Origin: Antedon mediterranea
Taxonomy: Eukaryota > Echinodermata > Crinoidea > Comatulida > Antedonidae
Length of the DNA stretch: 64,000 nucleotides
Assembly (NCBI RefSeq): GCF_964355755.1
Contig: NC_092672.1
Span: 23,620,501 to 23,684,500, forward strand
Direction of reading: 5' to 3'
The translations under genes were made by a program, and so were the position numbers. The notes under the pieces were generated by a model. It worked only from the letters and a program-made list of their open reading frames with translations, was not told where the DNA came from and ran no database searches. Positions 61,522 through 64,000 of the stretch are shown piece by piece (the first letter of the stretch is position 1; each line of letters opens with the position of its first letter).

Positions 61522-62478
61522 ATGGTCTATTATTCACAGATATTTATTGTTTTGATTAGTTTAGCTTTTTGCCGTTATTGTCTTGTAGTTCCTGATTCAA
61601 ATTGTTTAAAGAATGGTACAGAGTTTATTAATAAAGTTTATTCTAGAGTTTATATTGGGATACCTAAGTACAAGTCAGTATATCGTAGGTCTATGCTACA
61701 ACATAGGAATTTTTCAAAGAGCAGGGTGGCCCATGATACCAGTTCAGTGTCCACATTTAATATAGATCTTCTATCATTATGCGTCGATATCCACCCTAAC
61801 CCGGGGCCTGATTCCACTTCTAGGTCGACTGATGCTCTAAAACGTTCTGAATCTAGTATTGTAGGTAGGTCTGGTGTGACAGGCTCTATTATATGTGGTA
61901 CTTGCGCTAGTAACATTTTTCGGAACCGTCAGCAGGTTACTTGCTGCAACTGTCAAATGGTTTTCCATGCTAGTTGTGTCTCGATTTCTCAGGTTAATTA
62001 TAGACGGTTTTATAAAGGTAGGAATTACACCTGGACATGTTTTGTATGTGCATTGCCGCGGTTGAATGACTCTTTTTTTAGTGATGACTTCTCACTCAAC
62101 TCCACTTTGGACTCTATCCAAGATAATCAATCGGATGCTAGAGTTCACAGAAACAATCCATGTCTGACTGGAGTATGTATGAATGCCCGCAGTTTGAAGA
62201 ACAGACGTTCCTGCTTTGACAATCTGGTTCATCAAATGGACTTAAGTCTGATTGGAGTCACAGAGAGTTGGCTTGATGACACAATCCTGGATGGCACTAT
62301 CTCATCTCAACATGTCATCTTTAGAAAGGATCGTGCTACCCGTGGTGGTGGAGTCTTACTGGCAATAAAACCAGAGTTGGACCCTAAACGCATTTTACAT
62401 CCCTCTATGGCCGATATCGAATGTGTTTGGGCTGAATTCAGTTTAAAAGACGGAAAGTGGCTATGTGGTATATATTAA
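61522..62478 (+). pseudogene. LINE ORF part 1: 2A-like motif, PHD-like finger, start of endonuclease
   Basis: 318 residues before a TAA. The first 25 residues are hydrophobic and signal-peptide-like. DIHPNPGP (61786-61809, residues 89-96) resembles the 2A ribosome-skipping consensus D-x-E-x-N-P-G-P, with His at the Glu position. A C4HC3 finger follows at about residues 130-178 (C-G-T-C, C-C-N-C, F-H-A-S-C, W-T-C-F-V-C), a PHD-like pattern. Endonuclease motifs N-A-R-S-L and T-E-S-W-L come next. The start codon is a guess; the frame could begin further upstream. Confidence 0.75.
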
Positions 62479-63093
62479 AGGCCACCTGGTGATGCCAATT
62501 CTGCCATTCATCTGGAAGAAGTACTGCTGAACTTAAACATCCAACAGTTCAAAGGAGTTGTCCTAATGGGGGACTTTAATATCAACTGGTTGGAAGCTGG
62601 TTGTAATCTGGCTAACCAGCTACTTACTAAAGTCTCCGAGTGGACTTCATCCTTAGGCCTTCGTCAGATGATTGAGGAGCCAACGAGAATTGCAACCAGT
62701 TTAGATCGAAATAGCACTCTCATTGACCTACTATTTACCAACTGTGATCAACAAGTGTGTGACATACGTGTTATGGAACCATTCTCAACCTCTGATCACT
62801 GCATGATTTCCTTTCGGATTCGCGGTGAGCCTAGGGTCATGGCCCTTCCGATAAGGACAAAATACCTGTATAATAAGACTGACATTGAATTACTTAACAA
62901 TAGTGTCAGAAGAATCACATGGGACTCAATTTATGATGACAAATCTGTTAACAAAACATGGGAAAAGTTCCAATCATTATTTATGGACTGTATCAATGCT
63001 GCAATCCCTAACAGAAGACAGAAAAAGAAAACCAAACCGTGGATTTCTCCGGATATTAAGCGTCTTGTAACATTAAAACGTCGACTATTTTAA
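62479..63093 (+). pseudogene. LINE ORF part 2: endonuclease C-terminal half
   Basis: Same frame as part 1 after the stop. R-P-P-G, G-D-F-N-I-N-W and S-D-H-C-M-I are the catalytic D-N and D-H motifs of apurinic-type endonucleases, which nick the target DNA to prime reverse transcription. Ends at TAA 63091-63093. Confidence 0.82.
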
Positions 63094-64000
63094 CGTGCAA
63101 AGTCTTCAGGCACTGTTGAACACTGGAATAGTTACAAGAAAATTCGTAATAAAGTAAAATATGATATAGGTCGATGTAAAAGCCAATTTTTAAATGACCT
63201 AATGTCTAAGCCGCACAACACGAAGCAGTTCTGGTCTTATGTAAAATCTAAAAGACAGTCAGTTCAGTGTTCCATCTTTGAAGTCAATGGTATAGCATGT
63301 TCCGATCCTATCATTATTGCAGATTCATTTAATTCCTTATTTTCGTCATATTTTACTGAGCCTCCAAGTGACGAAAATTATACTATAAGTTCTCCTAATC
63401 TGGATATTCCAACTCTGGAAAACATATATATTCACCCTGTCACTGTATATAAAAAATTGAGAAACTTAAAAAATGGAAAAGCACCTGGTCCTGACTGTGT
63501 GACATCGTCTATGCTGAAGCTATGTGCTGCTAGTCTGTCACCGTTGCTGACAGACATATACAATTATAGCTTGTCTAGTGGCGAAGTACCTTCGGCCTGG
63601 AAAGATGCAAATATTGCTCCCATTCACAAAAAGGGCAAGAAAGGCGAATTGAAAAACTACAGACCGGTAGCCTTAACTTCGCTATTTTGCAAAGTATTGG
63701 AGAGCATAGTTGCTGATGAACTTCGTAACCACCTAAACGAGTTCGGCCTTCTGTATGATGCGCAGCATGGATTTACTCCTGGTAAATCTTGTTCAAGCTT
63801 GCTAGCCGAGGCGACAACATCATGGACAACCTTACTTGACAAAGGTGTCCCACGCATTGATATTGTTGCACTAGACTATAGTCGTGCATTTGATTCAATT
63901 TCGCACTCTACAATGATTTCCAAACTAAAAAGAACCTATGGAATTGGTGGTTCCATGTTGCCTTGGTTGGAATCATTTTTAACTGGACGTAAGCAACAAG
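63094..64000 (+). pseudogene. LINE ORF part 3: reverse transcriptase N-terminal half
   Basis: Frame open to the last base. RT motifs: G-K-A-P-G-P-D, N-Y-R-P-V-A-L-T-S, Q-H-G-F-T-P-G-K-S and A-L-D-Y-S-R-A-F-D, the first catalytic Asp motif. The DD-containing motif must lie beyond 64000. Confidence 0.85.

Larger units (their letters stand above)
61522..64000 (+). mobile_element. CR1/Jockey-type LINE (PHD-like finger, endonuclease, RT), truncated by window end
   Basis: One reading frame runs from 61522 to the window edge, interrupted by TAA at 62476-62478 and 63091-63093. Order: hydrophobic start, 2A-like motif, PHD-like finger, apurinic-type endonuclease, reverse transcriptase N-terminal half. 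With two stops and no other damage seen, it is a fairly young dead copy. Its 3' end is outside the window. Confidence 0.85.

Overview
The window looks like AT-rich nuclear DNA from a metazoan, most likely a marine invertebrate deuterostome such as an echinoderm. This rests on large spliceosomal introns, a Roco-type gene with ankyrin and death domains, a Mag-like Gypsy element, CR1/L2-type LINEs, a 5S-rRNA-derived SINE, and frequent TAGGCCTA words. The species cannot be fixed from sequence alone. There is no operon, no bacterial signal and no CRISPR.

One protein-coding gene spans almost the whole window on the plus strand. I assembled 18 candidate exons between 3770 and 60269 from open frames bounded by AG and GT sites. 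Their phases agree across every junction and they total 2031 nt (677 codons). The order is ankyrin repeats (exons 1-5), a death domain (exon 7), then a Roc GTPase domain (exons 8-18) with P-loop, DxxG and THxx motifs. A long Lys/Ser/Thr-rich insertion, made of several very short exons, separates the P-loop from DxxG. The 5' end of the gene and the expected COR domain lie outside the window. Exon 2 has lost the G of its 5' splice site.

The introns are filled with repeats. 1-3769: decayed LINE 3' ends. 5007-12510 and 27161-35134: two direct copies of one segment, about 7.5 and 8 kb. Comparing them gives empty and filled sites for several mobile elements. 13055-13871: a non-autonomous hAT-like element. 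14590-20290: Helitron-like, SINE, tRNA-like and inverted-repeat material. 30090-31554: a Helitron-like element absent from the sister copy. 33404-34151: a 5S-derived SINE between 154-bp direct repeats. 37305-41738: a Gypsy LTR retrotransposon on the minus strand with 145-bp LTRs that read as identical but with broken reading frames. 49555-54318: about 207 tandem copies of a 23-bp unit that begins exactly at the donor of exon 10. 54769-55826: a second Helitron-like copy, in the opposite orientation. 60296-64000: two LINE elements, the second with a PHD-like finger, a 2A-like motif, an endonuclease and the start of a reverse transcriptase.

The most unusual feature is the 4.8-kb array. Every unit starts with GTATGT or a close variant and ends in AG, so the 5' splice site of exon 10 has been copied roughly 200 times.
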